A stretch of DNA of 64,000 nucleotides from Mycolicibacterium sphagni (GCF_002250655.1 NZ_NOZR01000012.1:87293-151292), one strand, 5' to 3'; counted from the first letter of the stretch, positions 38,995-49,373 are shown. Notes: generated from the letters alone by a model not told the origin. Program-made: numbers and translations.

Positions 38995-40920
38995 ATGGGC
39001 AGGCACAGCAGACCCGGTCCCGGGGATTCCTTCGGCGAACCGGAAGAGCCTGCCGATGTGCCGGAAAGCCCGACCGGCCGGTTCCCCCGTCCCGGCGATG
39101 ATGCCGCCGATGCGGACGCAGGTAAGGGTGTCGGTGATGCGGGCTACGAGCCGTCCCCGCTGACCGACACCGCTCGCCGCCGGATCGCGGCCTTCGAAGG
39201 CGGCCACCGCAGCGAGACGGGACGCCGCGGGGTGAGCATCAGCGTGATCGCCGCCTTGATCACTGTGGTGGTGGTCGTCGGTGCGGTGATCCTCTGGCGA
39301 TTCTTCGGAGATGCGCTGTCGCACCGGTCAGCCGATGCCGCCCAGAAATGCCTGGACGGCAGCGTCAACGTCGGGGTCGTCGCCGATCCGTCGATCGCAG
39401 CCGACGTCACCAAGTTCGCGCAGAGCTTCAACGCCGTCGTCACACCGATCGGCGATCGTTGCGTGAAGATGACGGTGACGGCGGCTGATTCGGATCGCGT
39501 CATCGACGGGTTTGTGTCCAAGTGGCCTGCAGACCTCGGCGACCAACCTGCCCTCTGGATTCCAGCGAGTTCCATCGGGGCGGCCAGGCTGCAATCCAGC
39601 GCTGGCAAGCAAGTAGTCAGCGACGCTCGGTCGCTGGTCAGCTCGCCGGTGGTGCTTGCGGTGCGACCGCAGATCAAAGATGCTTTGGCCCAACAGGGTT
39701 GGGGCGCTTTGCCTGGGCTGCAGAACAATCCCACTGCACTGGATGGACTGAACCTGCCTGGTTGGGGTTCGCTGAAGTTGGCGTTGCCTACCGTCGGCGA
39801 TGCCGACGCCACCTACCTCACGGCCGAGGCCGTCGCATCGGCGTCGGCTCCGGCCAATGCGCCGGCTACCGCGGGCCTGGGTGCCGTCAACGCGCTGGTC
39901 GGCGGTCAGCCCAAGCTGGCCGATAGCACCGCTGACGCGGCGTGGAAGGCACTCATGGGCAGCGGTGACCCGGCGGGCGGCCAGGTGCACGCCGTGGCGA
40001 CCACCGAGCAGCAACTGTTCAGCCGTGCGTCAGGTTCGGATGCCAAGAACAACGTCGCCGAATGGTTGCCGCCGGGCCCGGTGGCCCTCGCCGACTACCC
40101 GACCGTGCTGTTGTCCGGGTCGTGGGTGTCCGGGGAGCAGGCCAGTGCCGCCAGCGAATTCGCCCGGTTCATGCGTAAACCCGAGCAGCTGACCGCATTG
40201 GCGAAGGCCGGTTTCCGTGCCGAAGGTGCCGCCCCGCAAGGTAATGACGTCGTCAACTTCCCGCAGCTGGGTGCGCCGCTGTCCATCGAGGACGAATCGG
40301 TGCGGGCCACCCTGGCGGCGGCGGTGTCGTCCCCGGCCACCGGGTCGGCCACCACGATCATGCTCGACCAGGCGATGGGCGCCGAAGAGGGTGGCAAGTC
40401 GCGATTGGCCAATGTGGTGGCCGCGCTGACCAACCGCATCGGTGCTCTTTCCCCGAACGCCGCCGTCGGACTGTGGACGTTCAACGGGGTCGAGGGTAAA
40501 TCGGCGGTGCCGATGGGGCCGCTGACCGACCAGGTCGACGGGCAGCCGCGCTCGGCGGCGTTGACCGGCACATTGGGCGGCTTGTCGCCATCGGGCAGTG
40601 GCGCCGTCTCCTTCACCACCCTGCGGCTGGCCTACGGCGAGGCGCTGACGAACTTCCGCGAGGGGCAGGCGAATTCGATACTGGTGATCACCCAGGGCCC
40701 GCACAGCGACCAGTCTCTCGACGGTCCGGGGTTGGTGCAGTACGTCAAGTCTGCGGTAGACCCCGCCAAGCCAGTGGCGGTCAACGTCATCGATCTCGGC
40801 GACGACTCCGACCGTGCCACGTGGGAGGCGGTCGCTCAGGCCTCGGGCGGCACGTATCAGAACGTCGCGACGTCGGATTCGCCGGATCTGGCGACCGCTG
40901 TCACCAACCTGCTGTCTTAA
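38995..40920 (+). CDS. membrane-anchored VWA protein with extracytoplasmic binding-protein-like domain (Rv1836c-like)
   Basis: 641 residues. A disordered Pro/Asp-rich cytoplasmic part (1-78) precedes one membrane helix (about 82-104). A large extracytoplasmic region follows: first a substrate-binding-protein-like part (VNVGVVADPSIAADVTKFAQSFN to about residue 410), then a von Willebrand factor A domain from about 440 (TTIMLDQAMGAEEGGKSRLANVV). The VWA MIDAS is degenerate: the first position reads LDQAMG instead of DxSxS. The role is unknown. It lies just after glcB and its stop overlaps the convergent hydrolase stop by four bases. Confidence 0.8.
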   Translation: MGRHSRPGPGDSFGEPEEPADVPESPTGRFPRPGDDAADADAGKGVGDAGYEPSPLTDTARRRIAAFEGGHRSETGRRGVSISVIAALITVVVVVGAVILWRFFGDALSHRSADAAQKCLDGSVNVGVVADPSIAADVTKFAQSFNAVVTPIGDRCVKMTVTAADSDRVIDGFVSKWPADLGDQPALWIPASSIGAARLQSSAGKQVVSDARSLVSSPVVLAVRPQIKDALAQQGWGALPGLQNNPTALDGLNLPGWGSLKLALPTVGDADATYLTAEAVASASAPANAPATAGLGAVNALVGGQPKLADSTADAAWKALMGSGDPAGGQVHAVATTEQQLFSRASGSDAKNNVAEWLPPGPVALADYPTVLLSGSWVSGEQASAASEFARFMRKPEQLTALAKAGFRAEGAAPQGNDVVNFPQLGAPLSIEDESVRATLAAAVSSPATGSATTIMLDQAMGAEEGGKSRLANVVAALTNRIGALSPNAAVGLWTFNGVEGKSAVPMGPLTDQVDGQPRSAALTGTLGGLSPSGSGAVSFTTLRLAYGEALTNFREGQANSILVITQGPHSDQSLDGPGLVQYVKSAVDPAKPVAVNVIDLGDDSDRATWEAVAQASGGTYQNVATSDSPDLATAVTNLLS

Positions 40921-41822
40921 TCGAGGCCCAGCAGATGCAGTGCGCCGGCGGTGAATTCGTCGGGCACCTCGATCTGCGGGTAGTGGCCGATGCCGGGCAG
41001 TTCGATCACGTCGGCAGCGGGCCGCAGCTCCCGCAGGCCGGCTAGAACATTTGTGGTGGCGACGGGATCGCCGGTGGCCCAGAGGAACCCGAGCGGCTTG
41101 TCCCAGTCGCGGATGGCGCCGTGCCAGCGCGGCGCGAAGCGCACCCGCTCGTTGAGGTAGGCGCACAGCAGGTTCATGATGCGGTGGCCGTCATCGCGGG
41201 CCATCAGTGCCCACTGGGCCTGCGCTTCCTCGGTGGATAGCGGGTGCCCGGCGCTGAAGAGATTGGCGAAGCCCCGCACGAAGCTTCGTTCGTTGGTCAG
41301 CCGGGCGAGGACGCCACCGAAGGGGCCGCGGAGGATCTTTTGGCTGGGGCGCAGGCTGGCGCGCTCGATGATCACGCTGCCGTTGGTGAGCACGGCGCGT
41401 TGCAGCTCGAACGGCAGTGCGCCGGAGACGTCACGGGCCAGCAGTTCGGTGGCCACCGAGGTGCCCATGTCGTGGGCGAGCAGCACCACCGGCCCGGGTG
41501 CGAAGTCGGCGACGACCTGCTGCACGATGTCGGCCTGCTCCAGCAGGGAGTAGCGATGCGGGCGGGGTTTATCGGACAGCCCGAAGCCCAGGAAGTCCAG
41601 GGTCAGCCAGGCCCGGTCGCCCAAGCCGTCGACGACCTCGCGGAAATCGTAGGAGCTGGACGGAAAGCCATGCAGCAGAAGGACAGCCGGGGCGCCGGAG
41701 GGCAGGAGCGGAGCGACCCGGGAATTGGTCGAGCCTGTGTGCGATCTGACGAACACCGAGCCCGCGCTGGTGGACAGCATCCGCCCACCCTCTTGCCACT
41801 GGCGAACGCTGGCAGGCAGCAC
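40917..41822 (-). CDS. alpha/beta hydrolase, epoxide hydrolase/haloalkane dehalogenase-like (LipZ-like)
   Basis: 301 residues. LLLHGFPSSSYDFREV gives the oxyanion HGFP, LLAHDMGTSVA gives the Asp nucleophile (HDMG), and GIGHYPQIEVPDE gives the C-terminal His. The Asp nucleophile argues for an epoxide hydrolase or dehalogenase-type mechanism rather than a Ser esterase. It resembles M. tuberculosis Rv1834 (LipZ), also near gcvB. It is 13 bases downstream of gcvP on the same strand and may be cotranscribed with it. Confidence 0.83.
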   Translation of the reverse strand: MLPASVRQWQEGGRMLSTSAGSVFVRSHTGSTNSRVAPLLPSGAPAVLLLHGFPSSSYDFREVVDGLGDRAWLTLDFLGFGLSDKPRPHRYSLLEQADIVQQVVADFAPGPVVLLAHDMGTSVATELLARDVSGALPFELQRAVLTNGSVIIERASLRPSQKILRGPFGGVLARLTNERSFVRGFANLFSAGHPLSTEEAQAQWALMARDDGHRIMNLLCAYLNERVRFAPRWHGAIRDWDKPLGFLWATGDPVATTNVLAGLRELRPAADVIELPGIGHYPQIEVPDEFTAGALHLLGLD

Positions 41823-41835
41823 AGGTGTGACGCTA

Positions 41836-44697
41836 TCAGGCGAAGGCCTCCACGGGCGGGCACGAGCACACCAGGTTCCGGTCGCCGTACGCGCCGTCGA
41901 TGCGGCGCACCGGCACCCACACCTTCGGGCGGAACTGCTTGCCCAACGGGTAGGCGGCGTGTTCGCGGGTGTAGGGGTGAGTCCACTCGTCCACGAGCAG
42001 GCACTCGGCGGTGTGCGGCGCGTTGTGCAGCGGGTTGTCGTCTGCCGGCCACTCCCCCGAGCCGACCTTGTCGATCTCGGCGCGGATCGCGATCATCGCC
42101 TCGCAGAACGCGTCCACCTCGGCCAGGCTCTCGCTCTCGGTCGGCTCCACCATCAGCGTGCCCGCCACCGGGAAGCTCATGGTCGGGGCGTGAAAACCGA
42201 AGTCCGCCAGCCGCTTCGCGACATCGTCAACGGTCACTCCGGTGCTCTTGGTGATGGCGCGCAAATCGAGAATGCACTCATGGGCCACCATGCCGTTCTC
42301 GCCGGTGTACAGCACCGGGTAGTACTCGTCGAGGCGGCGGGCGATGTAATTGGCCGACGCGATCGCCGTCAACGTGGCATCGCGGAGCCCGTCTGCACCC
42401 ATCATCCGGATGTAGGCCCAGGTGATCGGCAGGATCGACGCCGACCCGTACGGTGCCGCCGAAACCGGGTGTCCTTTCGGCAGCTCCTCGGCCAGCGGAT
42501 GGCCAGGCAGGTACGCGGCCAGGTGTGAACGCACCGCGACCGGGCCGACACCGGGGCCGCCGCCGCCGTGCGGGATGCAGAACGTCTTGTGCAGGTTCAG
42601 ATGGCTGACGTCGCCGCCGAACTTGCCGGGCCGGGCCAGACCCACCAACGCGTTCAGGTTGGCACCGTCGATGTACACCTGCCCGCCGGCGTCATGCACG
42701 GCCGCGCAGACATCGGCGATGTCATGCTCGTACACGCCGTGCGTGGACGGGTAGGTGATCATCAGCGCGGCCAGCTTCTCGGCGTGCTCGGCGACCTTGG
42801 CTCGCAGGTCGTCCAGGTCGACATCGCCGTTTTCCCGGCAGGCCACCACCACCACGCGCATGCCGACCATGGCCGCCGACGCGGCGTTGGTGCCGTGTGC
42901 GCTGGACGGGATCAGGCACACGTCGCGGCCGTTGTCGCCGCGCGCCAGGTGGTAGTCGCGGATCGCCAGTAGGCCGGCGTACTCACCCTGCGATCCGGCG
43001 TTGGGCTGCAACGAGATTGCGTCGTACCCGGTGAGGCCGGTCAGCCAGCTCTCCAGGTCGGCGATCAGCTTGCGCAGGCCCGGGGTGTCACCGGCCGGGC
43101 CGAACGGGTGCTGGCGGCCGAACTCGGGCCAGGTGATGGACTCCATCTCCGCGGCTGCGTTCAGCTTCATCGTGCAGGAGCCCAGCGGGATCATGCTGCG
43201 GTCCAGCGCGATGTCCTTGTCGGCCAGAGTGCGCAGGTAGCGCATCATCTCGGTCTCGGTGCGGTACCGGTGAAACGCCGGATGAATGAGGAATTCGGTT
43301 GTCCGCGAATTGATTTCGGGGCCAGCGTAGTTACCAGCTACCGAAGCATCGCCCGCCGCCGAAGCGCCGAACGATTCGAGAACCAGCGCTACGTGCGCGT
43401 CGGTGGTGGCCTCGTCGCAGGTGATCGACACGTGGTCGGCGTCCACCCGCCAGATGTTGATGCCGCGGGCCTTGGCCTCGGCTTGCACCGCAGCCGCGCG
43501 GTTGGGGACGTGGACGAGCACGGTGTCGAAGAAGCTGTCGTGCACCACTTCGACGCCTGCCGCGCCCAACCCGGCAGCCAGCGTGCGGGCATGGCCGTGC
43601 ACCCGACGGGCGATCCCGGTGAGTCCCTCCGGGCCGTGATAGCTGGCGTACATCGCGGCCATCACCGCCAGCAGCACCTGGGCGGTACAGATGTTGGAGG
43701 TCGCCTTGTCGCGGCGGATGTGCTGTTCGCGAGTCTGCAGCGAGAGCCGATAAGCCGGCGCGCCGTCGGCATCGACGGACACCCCCACCAACCGGCCCGG
43801 CAGCTGGCGGGCGTGTTGGGTGTGCACCGCCAGGTAGCCGGCGTGCGGGCCGCCGAATCCCATTGGCACGCCGAACCGTTGGGCACTGCCGAACGCCACG
43901 TCGGCACCGAACTCGCCCGGTGGGGCGATCAGCGTCATCGCCAGCAAGTCGGTACCAAGGGCCACCAGCGCGCCACGCTCGTGGGCTTGCTCGACGAGCT
44001 TCGACCAGTCGGTCACCCGGCCGCTGGCCCCGGGCAGCTGTGCGATGACACCGAAGAACTCCCCTTCGGGCAGCCCGTTGCGCAGGTCGGCGGTGACGAT
44101 CTCGATGCCGAGCGGCTCGGCTCGGGTGGCCAGGATTGCCGCGGTCTGGGCGAACAGGTCTTCGTCGACCGCCAGCCGGTTGGCCGGCCCCCGGGTGGCG
44201 CGGTGCATCAGGGTCATCGCCTCGGCGGCGGCAGTGGCCTCATCGAGCATTGAGGCATTAGCGAGATCCAAGCCGGTGAGGTCGGCGATCATGGTCTGGA
44301 AATTCAGCAGCGCCTCCAACCGGCCCTGGCTGATCTCCGGCTGATACGGCGTGTAGGCGGTGTACCACGCCGGGTTCTCGAGAATGTTGCGCAGCAGCAC
44401 CGGCGGGGTCAGGGTGTCGTAATAGCCCTGGCCGATCATCGAAACGGCAATCGTGTTGCTATCGGCCAACGCGCGCAGCTCGGCCAGCGCCGCATGCTCG
44501 CTGACCGCGGCGGGCAGCTGATCGAGCCCGGGCGCCAGGCCGTCGGCACCAACCGCGTCGAGAATGCCTGCGGGCAGCGCCTTGGCAGCCAGATCGTCGA
44601 GCGAGGCGACCCCGATGACGTCGAGCATGGTTGTGACGGCATCGGAGTCCGGACCGATGTGACGATCGGCGAACGTGGGCTGAGAATGGTCGGACAC
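41836..44697 (-). CDS. gcvP: glycine dehydrogenase (decarboxylating), P protein
   Basis: 953 residues from GTG 44697, full length for the single-chain P protein. AGG AGC at 44706-44711 is the ribosome site. The pyridoxal-phosphate Lys is in [21 protein letters not shown]. It starts glycine cleavage by passing an aminomethyl group to lipoylated GcvH. The frame remains open back to 44922, but that part is the glycine riboswitch leader. M. tuberculosis calls it gcvB (Rv1832). Its carrier GcvH is encoded 3 kb away on the same strand. Confidence 0.96.
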   Translation of the reverse strand: MSDHSQPTFADRHIGPDSDAVTTMLDVIGVASLDDLAAKALPAGILDAVGADGLAPGLDQLPAAVSEHAALAELRALADSNTIAVSMIGQGYYDTLTPPVLLRNILENPAWYTAYTPYQPEISQGRLEALLNFQTMIADLTGLDLANASMLDEATAAAEAMTLMHRATRGPANRLAVDEDLFAQTAAILATRAEPLGIEIVTADLRNGLPEGEFFGVIAQLPGASGRVTDWSKLVEQAHERGALVALGTDLLAMTLIAPPGEFGADVAFGSAQRFGVPMGFGGPHAGYLAVHTQHARQLPGRLVGVSVDADGAPAYRLSLQTREQHIRRDKATSNICTAQVLLAVMAAMYASYHGPEGLTGIARRVHGHARTLAAGLGAAGVEVVHDSFFDTVLVHVPNRAAAVQAEAKARGINIWRVDADHVSITCDEATTDAHVALVLESFGASAAGDASVAGNYAGPEINSRTTEFLIHPAFHRYRTETEMMRYLRTLADKDIALDRSMIPLGSCTMKLNAAAEMESITWPEFGRQHPFGPAGDTPGLRKLIADLESWLTGLTGYDAISLQPNAGSQGEYAGLLAIRDYHLARGDNGRDVCLIPSSAHGTNAASAAMVGMRVVVVACRENGDVDLDDLRAKVAEHAEKLAALMITYPSTHGVYEHDIADVCAAVHDAGGQVYIDGANLNALVGLARPGKFGGDVSHLNLHKTFCIPHGGGGPGVGPVAVRSHLAAYLPGHPLAEELPKGHPVSAAPYGSASILPITWAYIRMMGADGLRDATLTAIASANYIARRLDEYYPVLYTGENGMVAHECILDLRAITKSTGVTVDDVAKRLADFGFHAPTMSFPVAGTLMVEPTESESLAEVDAFCEAMIAIRAEIDKVGSGEWPADDNPLHNAPHTAECLLVDEWTHPYTREHAAYPLGKQFRPKVWVPVRRIDGAYGDRNLVCSCPPVEAFA

Positions 44698-44739
44698 TTG
44701 GTGGGGCTCCTGACTCGGGCGGACGCAGCCGTCAGCGGC

Positions 44740-44935
44740 GTCCTCTCCCTCTGTCGTCCACCCGAACCGGGCGCCTGAGAGATTCGGCCTTACGGCCTTT
44801 CCCCATGGGCGGGCGACCGCGAGGTCACCGCTTTCCAGAGGCATCGTGGCCGCGCGCGGTCCGGGGGCCTGAGAGGTTGACGGAGAGGTGTTGCTCCTTC
44901 GGCGTCCGTGACTGGCTGCCACGAAGCTCTCCCGC
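44740..44935 (-). ncRNA. tandem glycine riboswitch upstream of gcvP
   Basis: Reading the minus strand, aptamer 1 has GGGAGAG (44933-44927), GCCGAAGGAGCAA (44903-44891), CTCTCAGGC (44875-44867) and closes with CTCTGGAAAG (44840-44831). Aptamer 2 has a CTCTCAGGC (44781-44773) and ends in CAGAGGGAGAGG (44753-44742). These are the conserved segments of a two-aptamer glycine riboswitch, and the linker between aptamers is short. Downstream, CTGAC and GTCAG can pair next to the AGGAG of gcvP, so control is probably at translation, perhaps also at transcription. It should turn gcvP on when glycine is high. Confidence 0.93.
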
Positions 44936-44965
44936 GCGAGGGCGATACAGAAGAGATTCTAGCGG

Positions 44966-45601
44966 TTAGCCGATCTTGCGGTCGCGGCTCTTGCGCCGCG
45001 AGGCCAGCTCGTCCTCGGGCGAGGCGATCGATTCGCCGCCGTCGGCGCGTTCGCCGGGGAAATCCGCGATGGCGCCGGAGAGCTCCCGCATCGCACCGCT
45101 GACCGCGATACCGAACACTCCCTGGCCGCCCTGAAGCAGGTCGACGACCTCTTCGGCCGACGTGCACTCGTAGACCGTTGTGCCGTCAGAGAACAGCGTG
45201 ATGTTGGCCAAGTCCTGCACGCCGCGCTGACGCAGATGGTCGACGGCGACGCGGATGTTGTGCAGCGAGATGCCGGTGTCCAGCAGGCGCTTGACGATCT
45301 TGAGGACAAGGATGTCCTTGAATGAGTACAGCCGCTGGCTGCCGGACCCGGCCGCGCCGCGGATGGACGGCACCACCAGCGAGGTGCGGGCCCAGTAATC
45401 CAACTGCCGGTAGGTGATTCCGGCGATCTGGCAGGCGCTCGGCCCGCGGTAGCCGACCAGTTCGTCGGGCACCGAGTCATCAGGGAACAGGCCCGGCTGC
45501 ACCGGCTCACTCGCCGGCGCGCTGGCGGCCGAATCAGCCTCGAAGAGGCCTTTGGAACCGCCGGCAAGGTCTAGCTGTCCCTGACGTGGCTGCTCGCCCA
45601 C
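44966..45601 (-). CDS. resR: MerR-family regulator ResR/McdR (Rv1830-like)
   Basis: 211 residues. After a disordered 45-residue start, the MerR helix-turn-helix reads LVGYRGPSACQIAGITYRQLDYWARTSLVVPSIRG, with RLYSFKDILVLKIVKRLLDTGISLHNIRVAVDHLR as the dimerisation helix. The C-terminus is a charged tail. The M. tuberculosis orthologue Rv1830 has been linked to growth, cell division and antibiotic resilience. It ends about 30 bases upstream of the glycine riboswitch, on the same strand. Confidence 0.92.
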   Translation of the reverse strand: MGEQPRQGQLDLAGGSKGLFEADSAASAPASEPVQPGLFPDDSVPDELVGYRGPSACQIAGITYRQLDYWARTSLVVPSIRGAAGSGSQRLYSFKDILVLKIVKRLLDTGISLHNIRVAVDHLRQRGVQDLANITLFSDGTTVYECTSAEEVVDLLQGGQGVFGIAVSGAMRELSGAIADFPGERADGGESIASPEDELASRRKSRDRKIG

Positions 45602-45841
45602 GATGCTTCCTCTCGCCGTTCGAACCGATGGCCCGCTGACCGCTCAACCAACCGCGTTTGCCCTAGTCCGAGTTCATCGAGCATACGCTTGTCGACGGGC
45701 AGTCGTGCTCGTCGTCACAATCAAAGTATGGCCGCCTGTGGGCGTGCTCCCGGTAATCCGCCGCGCGTGTCGAACCGCTCCTAGCCAAGTGAGACGCATC
45801 CGTGATCTTGGTGTTCACAAGGCACGGGCGGAGATACCCGA
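45602..45841. other. intergenic region upstream of resR
   Basis: 240 bases containing the resR promoter on the minus strand. A TATGCT -10 candidate is visible there (complement of AGCATA at 45679-45684), preceded on that strand by AAGCG. No ORF or strong dyad seen. Confidence 0.35.
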
Positions 45842-46336
45842 TCAGGTTGCCTTGAAATCGTCCGGCGAGACGCTGTCGAGGAACTCCTTGAATTTCTCGA
45901 CCTCGTCCTCCCGGACGGCGCCGGTGGACTCCTCGTCGTTCTCGTCGGGAATCAGCAGTCCGGCCTCGGCCAGCACCGCCTCTTCCACGTAGATCGGGAC
46001 ACCCATCCGCAGCGCGATCGCCACCGAGTCCGACGGGCGCGCCGAGACCTTGACGTCGCGGTCGAAGATCAGGTCGGCGTAGAAGGTGCCTTCCTTCAAA
46101 TCTACGATGCGCACTTCCTTGAGTGAATGCCCAAGTGCGCCAATGACATCTCGGATCAAATCGTGAGTCAGCGGCCGTGAATGCTCGACACCTTGCTGCT
46201 CGAGTGCGATCGCATTGGCTTCCGACTGGCCGATCCAGATGGGCAGGTAGCGGTCGCCGTTCGATTCCCGCAACAGCAAAACCGGCTGGTTCTGGGGCTG
46301 CTCGACACGGATTCCGACTACACGCACCTCACCCAT
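45842..46336 (-). CDS. bifunctional nuclease (BFN/DUF151) family protein (Rv1829-like)
   Basis: 164 residues. The BFN domain is evident: MGEVRVVGIRVEQPQNQPVLLLRE, YLPIWIGQSEANAIALEQQG, RPLTHDLIRDVIGALGHSLKEVRI, and SARPSDSVAIALRMGVPIYVEEAVL. Plant members have DNase and RNase activity; bacterial function is not settled. An acidic tail follows. It lies between two MerR genes in the conserved garA block. Confidence 0.9.
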   Translation of the reverse strand: MGEVRVVGIRVEQPQNQPVLLLRESNGDRYLPIWIGQSEANAIALEQQGVEHSRPLTHDLIRDVIGALGHSLKEVRIVDLKEGTFYADLIFDRDVKVSARPSDSVAIALRMGVPIYVEEAVLAEAGLLIPDENDEESTGAVREDEVEKFKEFLDSVSPDDFKAT

Positions 46337-46384
46337 ATGAGTCTGACCTCCGCGCTCCCGTTACCGTCATTCGGAGTCTAGTCC

Positions 46385-47116
46385 TCAGCGGTCGAGAACG
46401 TCTCGTACAGCGGACTTGATCAGCGACGTGTGCAACGTGATTGCCAGGGCAGCGACTTCGCGCGCCAAATCGTCGGCCCGATCGCGTGCCCCGGTCTTCG
46501 ATGCCTTGCCCACCGGGCCGGCGATCTGTGCGATCAGGTCGGATTGGCGGTCGGCGGCCGACCGGAATGCCCGCAGGTGCCGCGGTTCCACGCCGTACTC
46601 CGCCAGGGCCCGCGCGCACTGCGCGATGACCACCGAATGCTCGTCGAACAACCCGCCCGGGCCGGTCGTGATGACACCCGCCTTGCACAGTGCGACCACC
46701 AACTCCTCGCCGACGCCGGATCGTTCCAGCAGATCCTCACGGCTCAGCCGCACCTGGTTGCGCGCCGCATCATCGGTCTCGATGGAGTCCTCGCCGGAGA
46801 CCGGCACCAAACGTGGTCCGCCGTAAGGCGATCCGACGTCGGGCAGCTCGCCGTCGGGCAGCGCGTCCAGCTGCGCCTTGATCACCTTCAGCGGCAGGTA
46901 CTGGTCGCGTTGGGCGGTCAGGATGAACCGCAACCTGGCGCAGTCGTACGCGGTGAACCGCCGATACCCCGATCCGCTGCGCTCCGGCGTGACGAGGCCC
47001 TCGGCTTCCAAGAATCGGATCTTGGAGATCGTCACGTCCGGGAAGTCCGGTCGCAGCAGGTCCAAGACCGCTCCGATAGACATCCCGGCAAGCGCGGGAC
47101 TATCGGGCGCGGTCAC
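46385..47116 (-). CDS. MerR-family transcriptional regulator (Rv1828-like)
   Basis: 243 residues. Helix-turn-helix: [43 protein letters not shown], followed by [24 protein letters not shown]. The C-terminal part is an all-helical effector domain. It begins at GTG 47116, whose first base is the last base position of the garA stop region, so it is probably coupled to garA. The M. tuberculosis orthologue binds DNA as a dimer; its ligand is not known. Confidence 0.92.
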   Translation of the reverse strand: MTAPDSPALAGMSIGAVLDLLRPDFPDVTISKIRFLEAEGLVTPERSGSGYRRFTAYDCARLRFILTAQRDQYLPLKVIKAQLDALPDGELPDVGSPYGGPRLVPVSGEDSIETDDAARNQVRLSREDLLERSGVGEELVVALCKAGVITTGPGGLFDEHSVVIAQCARALAEYGVEPRHLRAFRSAADRQSDLIAQIAGPVGKASKTGARDRADDLAREVAALAITLHTSLIKSAVRDVLDR

Positions 47117-47589
47117 TAGCTCCCTGGACCACCCTCGTCGTCGGACGGCTTCGGTCCGGTCAGAAACACCAGACGGAATTTACCGATCTGGACCTCGTCG
47201 CCGTTGGCCAGCGCGGCCGAGTCGACCGGTTCCCGATTGACGTACGTGCCGTTGAGGCTGCCCACGTCGACGACCTGGAATTCGTTGCCGTCCAACCGGA
47301 ACTCGGCGTGCCGGCGGCTGACGGTCACGTCATCGAGGAAGATGTCGGAGTCCGGGTGGCGGCCTGCCGATGTCGTCGGCTGGTCGAGGAGGAACCGCGA
47401 GCCCGCGTTCGGCCCGCGCTTGACGACCAGCAGCGCCGAGCCGACCGGGAGACCCTCTACGCCGGATACCGAGCTCTCGCTGCCGGTGGCCGCCGGGGCG
47501 TCCAGCTCGTTGAGGAAGTCGGCGCGGAAGACGGATGTCGTCTCCACGGTGACTTCCTCAGACGACTGGTCCTGATCCTTGTCCGTCAC
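47116..47589 (-). CDS. garA: GarA, FHA-domain regulator of TCA and glutamate metabolism
   Basis: 157 residues. The N-terminal phosphorylation motif [13 protein letters not shown] contains the twin Thr that PknB and PknG modify. The FHA domain holds [23 protein letters not shown] and [16 protein letters not shown] with the phosphopeptide-binding Arg, Ser and Asn. Unphosphorylated GarA inhibits 2-oxoglutarate dehydrogenase and NAD-glutamate dehydrogenase and activates glutamate synthase in mycobacteria. It belongs to the carbon-nitrogen control block with gcvH and gcvP. Confidence 0.97.
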   Translation of the reverse strand: MTDKDQDQSSEEVTVETTSVFRADFLNELDAPAATGSESSVSGVEGLPVGSALLVVKRGPNAGSRFLLDQPTTSAGRHPDSDIFLDDVTVSRRHAEFRLDGNEFQVVDVGSLNGTYVNREPVDSAALANGDEVQIGKFRLVFLTGPKPSDDEGGPGS

Positions 47590-47698
47590 CCGCTGCTCCT
47601 CACTGGCTGCCGTGGCGATGCTTGGCGGAGGGCCCGCTCAAGGCGCCCGTCCGCCTCAACAATCACTTACGACGACCGTACCGCGCAGTGGTCGCCGT

Positions 47699-47728
47699 TG
47701 TGCCCACCACCGTCGGATAGATGGTTGG
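47699..47728 (-). promoter_or_regulatory. candidate garA promoter
   Basis: On the minus strand TTGTTA and TATCCG are separated by about 18 bases, between gcvH and garA. A weak match to the SigA consensus. Confidence 0.25.
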
Positions 47729-47745
47729 CAGGCACCTTAACAATT

Positions 47746-48141
47746 TCATTCGGTCACTGTGACCCGATAGGCGTCCGCATCGAGCAACGCCGCTAACCCC
47801 TGTTCGAGGGTATCGCCGTCCACCTGCAGCTCCAACAACCACCCCTGGCCGTAGGGATCGGAGTTCACCAGTCCCGGGTTTCCGTCCAGATCGCCATTGA
47901 CGGCAATCACTTTGGCCGAGACGGGCGCGTAGAGGTCCGAAACCGACTTGGTCGACTCGACCTCGCCGAACGACTCGCCCGCCGTGACGTCGCTGTCCAC
48001 GTCGGGCAGCTGAACGTACACCACGTCGCCCAGCGAGGACTGGGCGAAGTCGGTGATACCGACGCGCACGGTGTTGTCACCGGTGCGCTGGACCCACTCG
48101 TGTTCGGCGGTGTAGCGCAGGTCGGCTGGGATTTCGCTCAC
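47746..48141 (-). CDS. gcvH: glycine cleavage system H protein
   Basis: 131 residues. RYTAEHEWV near the start and [24 protein letters not shown], whose Lys is lipoylated, define the H protein. It carries the aminomethyl group from GcvP to GcvT. Start GTG 48141. It precedes garA by 156 bases and lies in the same block as gcvP, though gcvT is not in the window. Confidence 0.97.
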   Translation of the reverse strand: MSEIPADLRYTAEHEWVQRTGDNTVRVGITDFAQSSLGDVVYVQLPDVDSDVTAGESFGEVESTKSVSDLYAPVSAKVIAVNGDLDGNPGLVNSDPYGQGWLLELQVDGDTLEQGLAALLDADAYRVTVTE

Positions 48142-48163
48142 AGTGCTCCTCGGTGTCGGGCGC

Positions 48164-48958
48164 TCATTTGACGGGCTGAGCGTATTGGCGGGCTTTCGGT
48201 TGCCGCAAGGTGGTGATGTCCACCCGGTCGGACTGCGAGACGGTCATTTGCCCGCCCACGCGTTCCACGCTGTCGACGGCGCCGCCCGGGATGTTCATCG
48301 CCGCGGCCAGGGTGGGTGGATCACCAATGGCCAGAACAGAATACGGCGGACTCAAACTTTGCGTGTCGATCTCCAGCGCGCCGGCGCTGCCGACCACCCA
48401 GCTGTCGACACCGATCCGTACGGCTCGTTGCCCGGAGCGGATCTCCATCGCCTCGGCGCCGGCGGCTCGTAGTTCGTTGATGACGTCGAGCATGGTCTCT
48501 GGGGCGACGCCGGGGCCCGGGTCGTCGATGGTGATGCTCACTCCCGGCCCGGTGGCGCCGACGGTGCCGATCAGGATCGACAGGGCGGCCAGCCTGGCCT
48601 GGGCGTTCTCGATCGCGGCCTGGTCGCTGCTGCCCGCGGTTTGCATGGCCGCGAGATTTCGCTGGAGCGTGGCGACCTCGGTGTTGAGCGCGGCCTCGCG
48701 TTGCTGCAGCGAACCCAGCAGAATCAGCAGGTCGGCCGGGCGTGCGGTGTCCAGCGCGTCGCCGGATTTGGTTTGCCGAACCTGCGTTGCGATCCCGATG
48801 CCGAGCACCACGCACAGCAGCACGCCCAGGATGCCGAACGCCAGCTGGGTGCGGCCTCTGGGCGTTCGCGCCGGCGCCGGCGCGTCGCCGGGCAGTTCGT
48901 GACGACCGTGCTCGGCGCCGCTGTCGGCGGGCTTGTCGTGGGTCTCCCCCTCGGTCAC
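48164..48958 (-). CDS. DUF881 membrane protein (Rv1825-like)
   Basis: 264 residues from GTG 48958. One membrane helix ([21 protein letters not shown], about residues 40-60) is followed by a coiled-coil-like stretch ([29 protein letters not shown]) and the DUF881 domain, with [41 protein letters not shown]. The domain faces outside. Its function is unknown; the DUF881-sbp-DUF881 set is conserved across actinobacteria beside gcvH and garA. Confidence 0.88.
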   Translation of the reverse strand: MTEGETHDKPADSGAEHGRHELPGDAPAPARTPRGRTQLAFGILGVLLCVVLGIGIATQVRQTKSGDALDTARPADLLILLGSLQQREAALNTEVATLQRNLAAMQTAGSSDQAAIENAQARLAALSILIGTVGATGPGVSITIDDPGPGVAPETMLDVINELRAAGAEAMEIRSGQRAVRIGVDSWVVGSAGALEIDTQSLSPPYSVLAIGDPPTLAAAMNIPGGAVDSVERVGGQMTVSQSDRVDITTLRQPKARQYAQPVK

Positions 48959-48959
48959 C

Positions 48960-49292
48960 TCACGCCCCGAACAGCCTGCGCCGCAGCGCGGCGGCGTTGC
49001 CGAAGATGCGGATGCCGAGCACCACGATGATCGCCGTGGACAGCTGGGTGCCCACGCCCAACTGATCGCCCACGTAGACGATCAGGGCGGCGACAAGCAC
49101 GTTGAACACGAACGAGACGACGAACACCTTGGGGTCGAAGATCTTCTCCAAGTAGGCCCGTAAGCCGCCGAACACCGCGTCGAGCGCGGCGACGACGGCG
49201 ATCGGCAGGTACGGCTGGATGACTTCGGGGACGCTCGGGTGGAAGACCAGCCCCAGCACGATGCCGACGACGAGTGCGGCGATTCCAATCAT
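48960..49292 (-). CDS. sbp: small basic protein, DUF1290 family
   Basis: 110 residues with about four hydrophobic segments and basic loops: GIAALVVGIVLGLVFHPSVPEVIQPYLPIAVVAALDAVFGGLRA is the DUF1290/SBP signature. Membrane protein of unknown function, placed between two DUF881 genes and nearly touching the downstream one, so they probably act together. Confidence 0.92.
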   Translation of the reverse strand: MIGIAALVVGIVLGLVFHPSVPEVIQPYLPIAVVAALDAVFGGLRAYLEKIFDPKVFVVSFVFNVLVAALIVYVGDQLGVGTQLSTAIIVVLGIRIFGNAAALRRRLFGA

Positions 49293-49373
49293 GTGTGACT
49301 CCCCTCCCTTCCCCGGGTCGCTTTGCTCTCCCCTGGCCTTCGGTGGGGCGTTACCCCCAGCCCACCGGATCCT

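Noticed and set aside
44698..44922. 75-codon N-terminal extension of gcvP
   Set aside because: The frame is open but covers the glycine riboswitch; GTG 44697 has a ribosome site and gives the family's length.
47754..47766. GGTCACAGTGACC-type palindrome near the gcvH end
   Set aside because: It lies within the gcvH coding sequence and is explained by the encoded residues VTVT.
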